Assembly (NCBI RefSeq): GCF_036865545.1
Contig: NZ_CP142208.1
Location: forward strand, 3,348,001 to 3,412,000
From: Erwinia sp. E_sp_B01_1
GTDB lineage: Bacteria > Pseudomonadota > Gammaproteobacteria > Enterobacterales > Enterobacteriaceae
DNA: 64,000 nucleotides
Direction of reading: 5' to 3'
Below the pieces are notes generated by a model. The model was not told the origin of the DNA. It worked only from the letters and a program-made list of their open reading frames with translations, and made no database searches. Position 1 is the stretch's first letter. Every line of letters begins with the position of its first letter. Both the position numbers and the translations under genes were made by a program. Below, one piece after another: positions 1-10,774 of the stretch.

Positions 1-1043
<1,043 letters not shown>

Positions 1044-1091
1044 TTGTGCGGGTTAGTTTTCCATGGCAGGAAAGTCAAAGGCGAAAAATGA
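1044..1091 (+). CDS. Possible 15-codon leader ORF overlapping the alaA start
   Basis: A TTG at 1044 lies 4 nt after a strong AGGAG ribosome-binding site (1035-1039). It opens a 15-codon frame, MCGLVFHGRKVKGEK, whose TGA at 1089-1091 overlaps the alaA ATG at 1088 (ATGA). That arrangement would couple alaA translation to the leader. The same AGGAG also suits the GTG at 1046, which is in frame with alaA and would add 14 residues to it. Sequence alone cannot decide between a leader peptide, an extended AlaA, or a chance match. Confidence 0.3.
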   Translation: MCGLVFHGRKVKGEK

Positions 1092-2302
1092 ATCCAATTG
1101 AAAAATCAGGCAAACTGGATAACGTATGTTACGACATTCGTGGCCCGGTGTTAAAAGAAGCAAAGCGTCTTGAGGAAGAAGGTAATAAAGTTCTCAAGCT
1201 GAACATCGGCAATCCGGCTCCGTTTGGTTTTGAAGCCCCGGATGAAATTCTGGTAGACGTGATCCGTAACCTGCCCAGCGCGCAGGGCTATTGCGACTCC
1301 AAAGGCCTGTACTCTGCGCGTAAAGCGATTGTTCAGCATTATCAGGCCCGCGGCATGCGTGACATGACCGTGGAAGATGTTTATATCGGCAATGGCGTAT
1401 CCGAACTGATCGTGCAGTCCATGCAGGCGTTACTGAACATGGGCGATGAGATGCTGGTGCCGGCTCCGGATTACCCCCTGTGGACCGCTGCCGTTTCCCT
1501 GTCCAGCGGTAAAGCGGTGCATTATCTCTGCGATGAGTCGGCAGGCTGGTTCCCGGATCTGGACGACATTCGCAGTAAAATCACCCCGCGCACTCGCGGC
1601 ATCGTGATTATCAATCCTAACAACCCGACCGGCGCGGTCTACAGCAAAGAGCTGCTGCTGGAAGTGGTTGAGCTGGCCCGCCAGCATAATTTGATTATTT
1701 TCGCTGATGAAATCTACGACAAGATCCTTTATGACGCAGCTCAGCATCACTCCATTGCCGCGCTGGCGCCGGATCTGCTGACCATCACCTTTAACGGGCT
1801 CTCCAAAACCTACCGCGTGGCCGGTTTCCGTCAGGGATGGATGGTGCTTAATGGCCCGAAAAAACATGCTAAAGGCTATATTGAGGGGCTGGAAATGCTC
1901 GCCTCTATGCGCCTGTGTGCCAATGTACCGGCTCAGCATGCCATTCAGACCGCGCTGGGTGGCTATCAAAGCATCAGCGAGTTTATCGCACCGGGCGGCA
2001 GGCTGTATGAACAGCGCAACCGCGCCTGGGAATTGATCAACGATATTCCCGGCGTCAGCTGCGTGAAGCCGGACGGCGCGCTCTATATGTTCCCTAAGAT
2101 TGACGCCAAAAAATTCAATCTGCAGGATGACCAGAAAATGGTGCTCGACTTCCTGCTGCAGGAGAAAGTGCTGCTGGTGCAGGGATCGGCGTTTAACTGG
2201 CCTTATCCGGACCATGTACGCATCGTCACCCTGCCCCACGTTAATGAACTGGAAATGGCAATCGGCAAGTTTGGCCGCTTCCTTGAAGGTTACCGTCAGT
2301 AG
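1088..2302 (+). CDS. alaA: Glutamate-pyruvate aminotransferase AlaA
   Basis: AlaA is a fold-type I PLP aminotransferase making alanine from pyruvate with glutamate as amino donor, in the cytosol. The 404-residue product is colinear with E. coli AlaA (405). Visible motifs are NPNNPTG (176-182), the PLP-phenol aspartate in FADEIYD (about 207), and the Schiff-base lysine in FNGLSKTYR (K240), followed by the arginine motif GFRQGW. The ATG at 1088 starts the family-standard MNPIEKSGKL and has AAAGG upstream at suitable spacing. A GTG at 1046, in frame and behind a better AGGAG, could give a 418-residue form. The yfbR gene follows after a 107-nt gap that has its own promoter-like sequence. Confidence 0.95.
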   Translation: MNPIEKSGKLDNVCYDIRGPVLKEAKRLEEEGNKVLKLNIGNPAPFGFEAPDEILVDVIRNLPSAQGYCDSKGLYSARKAIVQHYQARGMRDMTVEDVYIGNGVSELIVQSMQALLNMGDEMLVPAPDYPLWTAAVSLSSGKAVHYLCDESAGWFPDLDDIRSKITPRTRGIVIINPNNPTGAVYSKELLLEVVELARQHNLIIFADEIYDKILYDAAQHHSIAALAPDLLTITFNGLSKTYRVAGFRQGWMVLNGPKKHAKGYIEGLEMLASMRLCANVPAQHAIQTALGGYQSISEFIAPGGRLYEQRNRAWELINDIPGVSCVKPDGALYMFPKIDAKKFNLQDDQKMVLDFLLQEKVLLVQGSAFNWPYPDHVRIVTLPHVNELEMAIGKFGRFLEGYRQ

Positions 2303-2342
2303 TCTGTAGCAAAACAGCACAGGAATAGCGCCAGGATAGGGC

Positions 2343-2388
2343 TATACTGTGGGGCCTGGGGGAGCGGAGCCGTCCGTTCCCCGTGGCC
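2343..2388 (+). promoter_or_regulatory. yfbR promoter -10 element and 5'-UTR hairpin
   Basis: TATACT at 2343-2348 resembles a sigma-70 -10 box. Immediately downstream, 2353-2388 folds into a strong hairpin: GGCC (2353-2356) pairs with GGCC (2385-2388), and GGGGA/TCCCC plus CGGA/TCCG arms pair inside. If transcription starts near 2355, this stem sits at the very 5' end of the yfbR mRNA, where it could protect it. It could instead act as an alaA terminator, though no T-run follows. Confidence 0.4.
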
Positions 2389-2409
2389 AGGTTACAGGAA
2401 AAGCATCCC

Positions 2410-3006
2410 ATGAATCAGAGTCATTTCTTCGCCCACCTCTCCCGCCTTAAGCTGATCAACCGCTGGCCATTGATGCGCAACGTGCGCACCGAAAATGTGT
2501 CAGAGCACAGTTTGCAGGTTGCAATGGTTGCCCATGCGCTTGCAGTGATCAAAAATCAAAAATTCAATGGCAACCTCAATGCTGAGCGCATCGCCCTGAT
2601 GGCGATGTACCATGATGCCAGTGAAGTGCTGACCGGCGATTTGCCTACGCCGGTAAAGTACTACAATGCCCAGATTGCGCATGAATATAAAAAGATTGAG
2701 AAGATTGCGCAGTCAAAGCTCATCGACATGCTGCCGGAAGAGTTACGCAGTGCCTGGCGTCCGTTGATTGATGAGCAGATGCATGATGAAGGCGAAAAGG
2801 CGATCGTTAAACAAGCCGATGCGCTGTGCGCCTACCTGAAATGCCTGGAAGAACTCTCCGCCGGAAACCATGAGTTTCAACTGGCTAAAGTCCGGCTGGA
2901 AAAAACCCTGACCGAGCGCCACAGCCCTGAGATGGACTACTTTGTTGAGGTATTTGTGCCCAGCTTCAGCCTGTCACTGGATGAAATCAGTCAGCAGTCG
3001 CTGTAG
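2410..3006 (+). CDS. yfbR: 5'-deoxynucleotidase YfbR
   Basis: This cytosolic HD-domain phosphohydrolase removes the 5' phosphate from dNMPs and takes part in the dCTP-deaminase-independent route to thymidylate. The product is 198 residues (E. coli 199). Metal ligands are visible as H33 in SEHSLQV and the H68-D69 pair in AMYHDASEV, followed by the family motif TGDLPTPVK. The start is the ATG at 2410 with AGGA upstream; an earlier in-frame start would add nine unrelated residues. It ends 2 nt before the convergent yfbS stop. Confidence 0.95.
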   Translation: MNQSHFFAHLSRLKLINRWPLMRNVRTENVSEHSLQVAMVAHALAVIKNQKFNGNLNAERIALMAMYHDASEVLTGDLPTPVKYYNAQIAHEYKKIEKIAQSKLIDMLPEELRSAWRPLIDEQMHDEGEKAIVKQADALCAYLKCLEELSAGNHEFQLAKVRLEKTLTERHSPEMDYFVEVFVPSFSLSLDEISQQSL

Positions 3007-3008
3007 CC

Positions 3009-4840
3009 TCAGAACGGAAACAGCACCGGCACCAGCAGCACGCTGACTACCATGATAATCAGCGTGAACGGCACGCCAATTTTCACAAAGTCACTGAACC
3101 GGTAGCCTCCGGGGCCCAGTACCAGTGTGTTAACCGGTGAAGAGACCGGCGTCATAAAGGCCGCTGAAGCCGCCACTGCCACAATCATGGTAAAGGGGTA
3201 AGGCGACAGGCCCATCTGATGGGCGGCGGCCACGCCAATCGGCGCCATCAGTACTGCCGTGGCCGTATTGGATATAAACAGGCCAATGGTGGCGCACAGA
3301 ATAAACAGGCAGAGCAGCATGACGTGCGGACTTCTTCCCCCGCCACATCCATCAGTCCGCTGACAATAAGATCCACCCCGCCTGTCTTCTGCAAAGCCAG
3401 AGCAAACGGCATCATCCCGACAATCAGTATCAGACCCGGCCAGTGGATGGCACGGTAAGCGCTTTCCATATCGATACAGCGAAACTTGCCCATTAACAGG
3501 CAGGCAATTAACGCGGCTACCGGATTGGGGATGGCATTAGTGAGCATCATCGCCACCATCAGGGCCAGACAAAAAATTGCGTGAGGAGCCTGACTGGTCG
3601 CGGGGGCCACATCATCCACTTCGGCAGGCAGATTCAGTAAAATCAGATCGCGTTTCTGCTGCTGCATGGCGCGAATTTTTTTCCAGTCGCCAATCACCAG
3701 CAGCGTATCGCCCATTTCCAGCGGCGGGTCAGTTAACACCCCTTCCAGCACTTCGCCGCGCCGCCGGATACCCACAACGCTGGTGTCGAAACGTGTACGA
3801 AAGGCGATTTCCCGCAGCGTTTTCCCCAGCAATTCAGAATCCGGGATGATCACCGCTTCTGCCATTCCCACGTCCCGCGCGCGATCGGAAAAATATTCCC
3901 CCCGCAGGATCATCGGCTCCAGCAGATGCTGACTGCAAAATTTGCGTAAATCTACGCCCGCAGCGGACATATCTATCAGCAGCACATCCCGTACGCGGAA
4001 CTCCGTTGTCCCGGTCACCGGCACCATCACCCGGCGAAACTTGCGCCAGCGCTCAAGCCCGACCACGTTGATGCCAAAACGCTCGCGGAGTTGCAGATCG
4101 TCCAGTCGCTTGCCAATCAGCGGTGATCCCGCTCTGAGCCCCAGACGCCTGGCCCTGCCGCTCAGCCTGTAGTCTCGGATCAGATCGCGATAGGTTCTGC
4201 GTCGCGGTTGTTTGCTCCCCTGCTCTCCCTCTGGCGTAACCAGCCAGAAGCGCGCCACCAGCATATAGCCAATCCCTGAAATCAGCGCGACGATCCCTAC
4301 CGGCGTTACGTCAAAAAAACTGAAGCCTTTCAGCCCCTCTCGCAGAAGTTCACTGTTAACCACCAGATTGGGCGGCGTGGCTACCAGGGTCATCATGCCG
4401 CTGATCAGCCCGGCAAAGCTCAATGGCATCATCAGCCGCCCCGGTGAACTGCCCATTTTCGCCGCCACGCTGAGCACCACGGGAATAAAAATGGCCACCA
4501 CGCCGGTGGAGCTCATAAAAGCGCCCAGACCCGCTACCGTTAACATCAGCAACACCAGCATTTTGGTTTCGCTGCTGCCCGCCATCCTGATCAGCCACTC
4601 TCCCATGCTCAGCGCCACGCCGGTGCGTACCAGCCCTTCGCCGATGACAAATAAAGCCGCAATCAGAATAACGTTAGGATCGCTGAAGCCGAGGGTGGCT
4701 TCCTGCAGAGTCAGGGTTCCGCTGAGCACAAAGAGAATAATCACCAGCAGCGCAATTACGTCCATACGTAACTTGCCGGAGATAAACAACAGGATGGTAA
4801 TCAGCAGGAGGGAGATAACCCAGATAAGCTCTTTATTCAC
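3009..4840 (-). pseudogene. yfbS: YfbS-type SLC13/CitT transporter with TrkA_C domains, broken by a single-base frameshift
   Basis: Two adjoining frames together encode a full E. coli YfbS-like protein (about 610 residues): N-terminal membrane helices, two central TrkA_C (RCK_C) domains, and C-terminal helices. The first frame runs from the GTG at 4840 (VNKELIW) through [19 protein letters not shown]. It then leaves the family and stops near 3248. Homology resumes in the next frame with [12 protein letters not shown] and continues to the correct C-terminus at 3009. Restoring one G at about 3331 would give EEGPHVMLL, matching the family. No other damage is visible, so this is either a recent mutation or a sequencing error. 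The function, presumably anion or dicarboxylate transport, is unproven. Confidence 0.88.
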
Positions 4841-4884
4841 GTGGAACTCTGTACTCAGGGGAAAGACCGTACAGATCATCGCAT

Positions 4885-4909
4885 AAAATAAACCCCGCTA
4901 TAGCGGGGT
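4885..4909 (-). terminator. Intrinsic terminator of hxpA
   Basis: The stem ACCCCGCTA/TAGCGGGGT (4892-4909) is followed on the minus strand by TTATTTTA. It lies 12 nt past the hxpA stop and before yfbS, so the two leftward genes are probably separate transcripts. Confidence 0.8.
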
Positions 4910-4920
4910 CAAATCATATC

Positions 4921-5580
4921 TTAATGCTTTCGGTGCACATCAAGGGTGCCATCAGGATTTTTATGGACGATCAGCTCCTCAAGGGAGTTGAGCAGCATAT
5001 CCACATCGTCCAGTCTTGATGAACCCGCAGGAGCATTGACCGCCACTACGTGGCAACCAGCCGCCAGGCCAGAGAGGATCCCGGCGGCGGCATCTTCAAC
5101 CACCACGCACTCTTCCGGCTCAAGTTCCAGCAGCTGCGCGCCGAGCAGATAAGCATCCGGCTCTGGCTTACCATTTTGCACGCGTTCCGCAGTTACCATC
5201 ACTTCTGGCTCCGGCAAACCGCCTGTTTTACGACGAGCTGAAGCTACAGGGAATGATCCCGAGGTCACAATCGCCCAGGGGATATTCAGTTCATCGAGAG
5301 TGGCAAGCAGCTGCAGCGCACCGGGCAAAGCCACAATCCCGTCGGTATCCTCTGCTTCAATCTTTTCCAGAGCCAGGAACTCCTGCTGGATCTCCTCTTC
5401 AGAGGAACCAGCCATAAAATGACGCAGTGAGGTAATAGCCTGCTTACCGTGAATGAAGTTCAGCACTTCATCGGCGGCAATGCCGTGTCGTGATGCCCAG
5501 TTCGCCCAGGCGCGTTCGACCACCGGTAAAGAATCTACCAGCGTGCCGTCCAGATCAAACAGAAAACCTTTACACTTCAC
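4921..5580 (-). CDS. hxpA: Sugar phosphatase HxpA (YfbT), HAD superfamily
   Basis: HxpA is a cytosolic haloacid dehalogenase-like phosphatase of the beta-phosphoglucomutase subgroup, acting on small sugar phosphates. The catalytic motif I, LFDLDGTLVDS, lies at about residues 7-17. Motif II is IVTSGS, the lysine is in QNGKPEPDAY, and motif IV is VVVEDAAAGI. The length is 219 residues against 216 in E. coli. The start codon is GTG at 5580, preceded by AAGGAAAA, giving VKCKGFLFD. It lies 14 nt after the yfbU stop, so the two may be cotranscribed. Confidence 0.93.
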   Translation of the reverse strand: MKCKGFLFDLDGTLVDSLPVVERAWANWASRHGIAADEVLNFIHGKQAITSLRHFMAGSSEEEIQQEFLALEKIEAEDTDGIVALPGALQLLATLDELNIPWAIVTSGSFPVASARRKTGGLPEPEVMVTAERVQNGKPEPDAYLLGAQLLELEPEECVVVEDAAAGILSGLAAGCHVVAVNAPAGSSRLDDVDMLLNSLEELIVHKNPDGTLDVHRKH

Positions 5581-5594
5581 TACGCTTTTCCTTC

Positions 5595-6089
5595 TCAGGC
5601 GTTGATAATTTGCGCGATCTCATTCGCACTCAGATGGTACTGCCTGGGGCAAGTGTGCCACACAGTCAGCATGCGTTGATACTTTTCCCACATCGGGGTC
5701 TGCGCATTAAAACCGTGCGTGCCGGAATCAAAGTGGGTGTAGCGCCCTTCCACATTAACCATAAACCGCACGTAGCCAAGATAACGCGCTTCTGTAGCGG
5801 CATCAAATCCCAGAAATGTCAGGCGACGCTCTTCAATGGCACAGGGTTCTTTCAGGTTGGTCCAGGAGACGTGCAGCGCGTGGTGCAGCTCCATCACATC
5901 AATAATTGACCGACAGACTTCTTCGGTCAGCTCGCCAAATTCACGATCCAGTTCACGCATCTGCAAGCCATAACCGCGCTCAATAATGGTCTGCTGACGG
6001 CGATAGCGTTCGGCATTATCGGGATCGAGCATCGTCATCATTCGATACTGGTTAGAGAGGATCAGACGCTGGGCATTGGTCATTTCCAT
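5595..6089 (-). CDS. yfbU: YfbU family protein
   Basis: This 164-residue conserved cytosolic protein has the same length as E. coli YfbU and nearly the same sequence ([42 protein letters not shown]). The biochemical role of the family is not known to me. An ATG also occurs one codon earlier (6092), but GGAG spacing and family length favour 6089. hxpA follows in the same direction. Confidence 0.93.
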   Translation of the reverse strand: MEMTNAQRLILSNQYRMMTMLDPDNAERYRRQQTIIERGYGLQMRELDREFGELTEEVCRSIIDVMELHHALHVSWTNLKEPCAIEERRLTFLGFDAATEARYLGYVRFMVNVEGRYTHFDSGTHGFNAQTPMWEKYQRMLTVWHTCPRQYHLSANEIAQIINA

Positions 6090-6195
6090 CATTCACTCCT
6101 GTGCCGCGGTGGGCATAATGAAACCTGAAGGGGATGACTGAGGATGGCATAAGCCGTTACAGCGCGGAATGACAAGCAGACGCTTCTTTGATCCA

Positions 6196-6226
6196 GGCCG
6201 GGTTTTGCCTGAGCAGCCCCCCGGCC
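6196..6226 (-). terminator. Stem-loop after yfbV, possible terminator
   Basis: GGCCGGG (6196-6202) pairs with CCCGGCC (6220-6226) just downstream of the yfbV stop. No T-run follows, so rho-independent function is doubtful. Confidence 0.35.
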
Positions 6227-6232
6227 AGAGGA

Positions 6233-6685
6233 TTAAAGATCGTCCAGGAAGGTTTTATCAAGCTGACTGAAGGCGCGCTTCAGCACGTCAGCCAGCGACT
6301 GATAGGTAGGTTTACCTTCTACCGGCGCTATCGCCTGGCCTGCTGCCTGTAGCTTTTCACGCACTTCATGGAACCAGTCAAGCAGCGTGGGAGGCAACGG
6401 CGTTACTGAACGCTTGCCGAGCCACCATAATCCCTGCATCGGCAGGCTACAGGCAAACAGCGCTGTTGCTACTGCCGGGCCGAGTTGCCCACCCAGCGCA
6501 ATTTGCCAGGTCAGCGAGAAGACGGCCAGTGGCGGCATAAAACGGATAGCAAAACGCGTGGCTCTGGAGACACGATTTTCCGGGAACATGGGTGCCAGAC
6601 GCTTATCGACAGGCCATGTCTTCATATAGTGCTGTCCACGCTGGAACAGTTTAAACCAACCGACGGTGCCGGATTCATCAGACAT
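6233..6685 (-). CDS. yfbV: YfbV (UPF0208), terminus macrodomain-insulation membrane protein
   Basis: A 150-residue inner-membrane protein whose E. coli relative keeps the Ter macrodomain from spreading its MatP-dependent constraint along the chromosome. Two hydrophobic segments (around [12 protein letters not shown] and [16 protein letters not shown]) are followed by the signature [13 protein letters not shown]. The C-terminal [14 protein letters not shown] is nearly identical to E. coli. The start is the ATG at 6685 ([14 protein letters not shown]); an earlier frame start would add an unrelated segment. It is divergent from ackA across a 332-bp spacer. Confidence 0.93.
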   Translation of the reverse strand: MSDESGTVGWFKLFQRGQHYMKTWPVDKRLAPMFPENRVSRATRFAIRFMPPLAVFSLTWQIALGGQLGPAVATALFACSLPMQGLWWLGKRSVTPLPPTLLDWFHEVREKLQAAGQAIAPVEGKPTYQSLADVLKRAFSQLDKTFLDDL

Positions 6686-7017
6686 GGCAGACCTCAACTT
6701 CATATATAAAAATTAAAAAGAACGTACAACTCACCAACTTTACCTGACATCTTTCAAAATATTTTGTCTTTACGCAACACTCTGGTTATCCTGTGCGCGT
6801 TTGTTGAATGGCTGTTACAGGGTTGCTATCACTCTGCATGTAGACCTGTGTTAATCGCGTATAATTCAAAAAATCACGTAAAATTTATAAAGTTTTTTTG
6901 CTTTTGAACAAAATTTACCGTGAGCATGACGTTCATCATTAATGTACCAGCTTTCATGCGCTACGCTGATAGTCGGATTGAGTTTTTTTTCGCCACTTTT
7001 AACCAATAGGACCTTCC
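6686..7017. promoter_or_regulatory. yfbV-ackA divergent promoter region
   Basis: This AT-rich 332-bp spacer must carry the ackA and yfbV promoters. A TATAAT hexamer lies at 6860-6865, but without a clear -35. T and A tracts follow (6887-6905). A candidate ackA ribosome-binding site (AGGA) precedes the ATG. I did not find a convincing FNR or ArcA site by eye. Confidence 0.5.
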
Positions 7018-8220
7018 ATGTCGAGTAAGTTAGTTTTGGTTCTGAACTGCGGCAGTTCTTCCCTGAAATTTGCCATTATCGATCCGGCAAACGGCGAAGA
7101 ATACCTCTCCGGTTTAGCCGAATGTTTCCACCTGCCTGAAGCACGTATCAAGTGGAAAATGGAAGGGGCTAAACACGAAGAGGCATTAGGAGCCGGTTCC
7201 GCACACAGCGAAGCTCTTAACTTCATCGTTAAAACTATTCTGGCACAAAAACCAGAGCTGTCTGCACTTATCACTTCAATTGGTCATCGCATTGTTCACG
7301 GTGGCGAGAAGCTGACCCAGTCAGTCATTATCAATCAGGATGTGATTCAGGGCATCAAGGATGCCTCCTCTTTCGCTCCGCTGCATAACCCGGCGCACCT
7401 GATCGGCATTGATGAAGCGATGAAAAACTTCCCTCACCTGTCTGATAAGAATGTGGCGGTTTTCGACACGGCTTTCCATCAGACTATGCCGGAAGAGTCA
7501 TATCTTTATGCTCTGCCGTACAAACTTTACCGTGAGCATGGCGTTCGTCGCTATGGCGCGCACGGTACCAGCCACTTCTATGTCACCCACGAAGCCGCCA
7601 AAGTGCTGAATAAGCCGGTGGAAGAGCTGAATATCATCACCTGCCATCTGGGCAACGGTGGCTCGGTTGCCGCTATCCGTAATGGAGAGTGTGTGGATAC
7701 TTCTATGGGGCTGACGCCGCTGGAAGGTCTGGTGATGGGCACCCGTTCAGGCGATATCGACCCTGCGGTGGTGTTCTTCCTGCATGACACCCTGGGCATG
7801 AGCGTGGATGCGATCAATAAAATGTTGACCAAAGAGTCCGGCCTGCTGGGCCTGACCGGCGTCACCAGCGACTGCCGTTACGTTGAAGACAACTACACCA
7901 CTAAAGAAGATGCCAAACGCGCGATGGATGTTTATTGCCACCGCCTGGCAAAATACATCGCCTCCTATACCGCACTGATGGATGGCCGTCTTGACGCCGT
8001 GATTTTCACCGGTGGCATTGGCGAGAATGCGGCGATGGTCCGTGAACTCTCTCTGGGCAAACTGGCCCTGCTGGGCTTTGAAGTCGACCATGAACGCAAC
8101 CTGGCCGCCCGCTTTGGCAAATCCGGCTATATCAATAAAGAGGGCACCCGCCCGGCTCTGGTCATTCCAACCAACGAAGAGTTGGTCATTGCGCAGGACG
8201 CCAGCCGCCTGACCGCCTGA
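7018..8220 (+). CDS. ackA: Acetate kinase AckA
   Basis: AckA interconverts acetyl phosphate + ADP and acetate + ATP, the last step of the Pta-AckA overflow pathway in the cytosol. The product is 400 residues, identical in length to E. coli. ASKHA-fold motifs are present: the phosphate loop NCGSSSLKF at the N-terminus, [29 protein letters not shown], and the C-terminal adenosine motif FTGGIGENA. The start ATG at 7018 follows an AGGA site. pta follows after 68 nt with no terminator between them, so the genes form one operon and a second pta promoter may lie inside ackA. Confidence 0.97.
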   Translation: MSSKLVLVLNCGSSSLKFAIIDPANGEEYLSGLAECFHLPEARIKWKMEGAKHEEALGAGSAHSEALNFIVKTILAQKPELSALITSIGHRIVHGGEKLTQSVIINQDVIQGIKDASSFAPLHNPAHLIGIDEAMKNFPHLSDKNVAVFDTAFHQTMPEESYLYALPYKLYREHGVRRYGAHGTSHFYVTHEAAKVLNKPVEELNIITCHLGNGGSVAAIRNGECVDTSMGLTPLEGLVMGTRSGDIDPAVVFFLHDTLGMSVDAINKMLTKESGLLGLTGVTSDCRYVEDNYTTKEDAKRAMDVYCHRLAKYIASYTALMDGRLDAVIFTGGIGENAAMVRELSLGKLALLGFEVDHERNLAARFGKSGYINKEGTRPALVIPTNEELVIAQDASRLTA

Positions 8221-8288
8221 GTCTTTTCCTCCGTCAGCCCCGGCTGGCGAAGTTGTTTCTGACACCAGTAGCTTTTGAGAGGTTAACC

Positions 8289-10433
8289 GTGTCCCGTACT
8301 ATTATGTTAATTCCTACCGGCACCAGCGTCGGCCTGACCAGTATCAGCCTGGGTGTGATCCGCGCCATGGAGCGTAAAGGCGTGCGTCTCAGCGTCTTCA
8401 AACCTATTGCTCAGCCGCGTGCCGGTGGCGATTCGCCGGATCAGACCACCACTATCATCCGTAAGAACTCCTCCATTCCAGCCGCCGAGCCGCTGCAAAT
8501 GAGCCGTGTGGAATCTCTGCTGGGAGCCAACCAGCAGGATGTGCTGATGGAAGAGATCATCGCGCGCTACCACGAAAACACCAAAGATGCTGAAGTGGTG
8601 CTGGTAGAGGGCCTGGTCCCTACCCGCAAGCACCAGTTTGCTTCCGCGCTGAACTACGAAATTGCCAAAACGCTGAATGCCGAAATCGTCTTCGTCACCT
8701 CGCTGGGGATGGACTCACCGGCTCAGTTGAAAGAGCGTATTGAGCTGACCCAGAGCAGCTTCGGCGGCAGCAAAAATAAAAATATCACCGGCGTAATCAT
8801 TAACAAACTGAACGCACCGGTAGACGAACAGGGCCGCACCCGTCCGGATTTGTCAGAAATCTTCGATGACTCCACTAAAGCTAATGTTGCCAATATTGAT
8901 CCCAAGCAGCTCTTTGCCAACAGCCCGCTGCCGGTGCTGGGTTGTGTGCCGTGGAGCTTTGAGCTGATTGCTACCCGCGCCATCGATATGTGTCGCCACC
9001 TGAATGCTGAAGTGATCAACGAAGGGGATATCAATACCCGCCGCGTGAAGTCTGTGACCTTCTGCGCGCGCAGCATTCCCCATATGCTGGAGCATTTCCG
9101 TCCGGGGTCGTTGCTGGTCACCTCAGCCGACCGTCCGGATGTCATCGTGGCGGCCTGTCTGGCTGCAATGAACGGCGTGGAGATTGGTGCCGTACTGCTG
9201 ACCGGCGGTTATCAGATCGATGAGCCTATCCGCAAGCTGTGCGAACGTGCTTTTGCTACCGGCCTGCCGGTATTTATGGTGAAAACCAATACCTGGCAAA
9301 CCTCGTTAAGCCTGCAGAGCTTCAATCTGGAAGTCCCCAGCGACGATACCCAGCGTATTGAGCGCGTCCAGGAATACGTGGCCAGTTATATCGACTCTGA
9401 CTGGGTTGAATCCCTGACCGCGGCATCAGAACGCAGCCGCCGCCTGTCACCACCAGCCTTCCGCTATCAGCTGACAGAACTGGCGCGCAAAGCTGGTAAG
9501 CGCATCGTACTGCCGGAAGGTGATGAGCCCCGCACCATCAAAGCAGCTGCTATCTGTGCTGAGCGTGGCATTGCCACCTGTATCCTGTTGGGCAATCCTG
9601 ACGAAATCCAGCGTGTTGCAGCGGTTCAGGGCGTTGAGCTGGGTAAAGGCATTGAGATTGTGGATCCGGAAGTGGCCCGCGAAAACTATGTTGCCCGTTT
9701 GGTTGAACTGCGTAAGAGCAAAGGCATGACCGAAGTGGTGGCGAAGGAGCAGCTGGAAGATAACGTGATGCTGGGCACTATGATGCTGGAGCGTGGCGAA
9801 GTCGACGGCCTGGTTTCGGGTGCGGTTCACACCACTGCCAACACCATTCGTCCCCCGTTACAGCTGATCAAAACGGCGCCAAACAGTTCGCTGGTCTCCT
9901 CCGTGTTCTTTATGCTGCTGCCTGAGCAGGTGCTGGTTTACGGTGACTGCGCCATCAACCCGGATCCGAATCCGGAGCAGCTGGCAGAAATTGCAATCCA
10001 GTCTGCGGATTCGGCCACGGCGTTTGGTATTGAGCCTCGCGTAGCGATGATCTCCTACTCAACCGGCACGTCCGGTGCCGGTAGTGATGTCGAAAAAGTG
10101 CGTGAAGCGACCCGTATCGCCAAGGAAAAGCGTCCGGATCTGGTTATCGATGGCCCGCTGCAGTATGACGCCGCGATCATGGCCGACGTGGCCAAGTCTA
10201 AAGCCCCAGACTCCCCGGTTGCGGGCCGCGCCACCGTGTTCATCTTCCCGGACCTGAACACCGGTAACACCACCTACAAAGCCGTACAGCGCTCTGCTGA
10301 CCTGATCTCAATCGGGCCTATGCTGCAGGGTATGCGCAAACCGGTGAACGATCTGTCACGTGGTGCATTAGTTGACGACATCGTTTACACCATCGCTCTG
10401 ACGGCTATTCAGTCTAAACAAGCGGAAAGTTAA
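8289..10433 (+). CDS. pta: Phosphate acetyltransferase Pta
   Basis: Pta converts acetyl-CoA and phosphate to acetyl phosphate and CoA. The 714-residue protein (same length as E. coli) has three parts: an N-terminal P-loop-like domain ([11 protein letters not shown]), a central DRTGG domain (about residues 215-330), and a C-terminal PTA_PTB catalytic domain containing [25 protein letters not shown] and [16 protein letters not shown]. The start is GTG at 8289 ([11 protein letters not shown]) behind GAGAGG; a frame-open upstream stretch lacks family homology. A strong terminator follows. Confidence 0.97.
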   Translation: MSRTIMLIPTGTSVGLTSISLGVIRAMERKGVRLSVFKPIAQPRAGGDSPDQTTTIIRKNSSIPAAEPLQMSRVESLLGANQQDVLMEEIIARYHENTKDAEVVLVEGLVPTRKHQFASALNYEIAKTLNAEIVFVTSLGMDSPAQLKERIELTQSSFGGSKNKNITGVIINKLNAPVDEQGRTRPDLSEIFDDSTKANVANIDPKQLFANSPLPVLGCVPWSFELIATRAIDMCRHLNAEVINEGDINTRRVKSVTFCARSIPHMLEHFRPGSLLVTSADRPDVIVAACLAAMNGVEIGAVLLTGGYQIDEPIRKLCERAFATGLPVFMVKTNTWQTSLSLQSFNLEVPSDDTQRIERVQEYVASYIDSDWVESLTAASERSRRLSPPAFRYQLTELARKAGKRIVLPEGDEPRTIKAAAICAERGIATCILLGNPDEIQRVAAVQGVELGKGIEIVDPEVARENYVARLVELRKSKGMTEVVAKEQLEDNVMLGTMMLERGEVDGLVSGAVHTTANTIRPPLQLIKTAPNSSLVSSVFFMLLPEQVLVYGDCAINPDPNPEQLAEIAIQSADSATAFGIEPRVAMISYSTGTSGAGSDVEKVREATRIAKEKRPDLVIDGPLQYDAAIMADVAKSKAPDSPVAGRATVFIFPDLNTGNTTYKAVQRSADLISIGPMLQGMRKPVNDLSRGALVDDIVYTIALTAIQSKQAES

Positions 10434-10448
10434 GACATCATCCGGCTA

Positions 10449-10480
10449 AAAAGGCGAATCTCAGGATTCGCCTTTTTTTT
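10449..10480 (+). terminator. Intrinsic terminator of ackA-pta
   Basis: AAGGCGAATC and GATTCGCCTT form a 10-bp stem with a TCAG loop (10451-10474), followed by an unbroken T-run to 10480. It lies 17 nt past the pta stop. Confidence 0.93.
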
Positions 10481-10669
10481 ATTTCTTTTATCTCTCTCAC
10501 AGCCTGAATAAATAACCCTGCATAAAGCATTTTTTTGCTCTGAATAATGACTTTACGCAGATTCTATTCTACCCGACTTTTTTTATATAAGCCTTGCCAT
10601 CAGGAACCGCTAATCCATTGAAATTAATGCACCATTTTACTGGTTTATTATTTTATGGAATAAACGGGA

Positions 10670-10689
10670 GTCTGAGACTAGTCTTAGAC
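10670..10689. promoter_or_regulatory. Near-perfect 20-bp palindrome, likely operator
   Basis: GTCTGAGACTAGTCTTAGAC is self-complementary except for one symmetric pair, with its centre at ACTAGT. It lies about 85 bp upstream of the unknown membrane-protein ATG, a typical place for a dimeric regulator. It is followed by no T-run, so it is not a terminator. I do not recognise the regulator; it does not match CpxR, RcsAB or sigma-E elements as I know them. Confidence 0.45.
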
Positions 10690-10711
10690 AGGCAAGGAAC
10701 AAAGAGTGAGT

Positions 10712-10753
10712 ATGTTCTTAATAATTATGCTGCTTTGCAGTGGCGATAAATAA
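10712..10753 (+). CDS. Possible 13-residue hydrophobic leader peptide
   Basis: The ATG at 10712 opens MFLIIMLLCSGDK, which stops 21 nt before the next ATG. Purine-rich AAAGAGTGAG lies upstream. The peptide is hydrophobic, and the region could be an upstream ORF of the membrane-protein gene. Support is only positional. Confidence 0.2.
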   Translation: MFLIIMLLCSGDK

Positions 10754-10774
10754 ACAGGTAAAGGGAGAACCCCC

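Larger units (their letters stand above)
10481..10774. other. AT-rich spacer upstream of an unknown membrane-protein gene
   Basis: Beyond the pta terminator this stretch is AT-rich, with T tracts around 10530 and 10577. It holds a 20-bp near-palindrome at 10670-10689 and a 13-codon reading frame at 10712-10753. The downstream gene has a clear AAGGGAGA ribosome-binding site just before its ATG. Confidence 0.5.

Noticed and set aside
1430..2320. 296-residue open frame on the minus strand within alaA
   Set aside because: Antisense shadow of alaA with no recognisable domain and an arginine- and histidine-rich, non-family composition.
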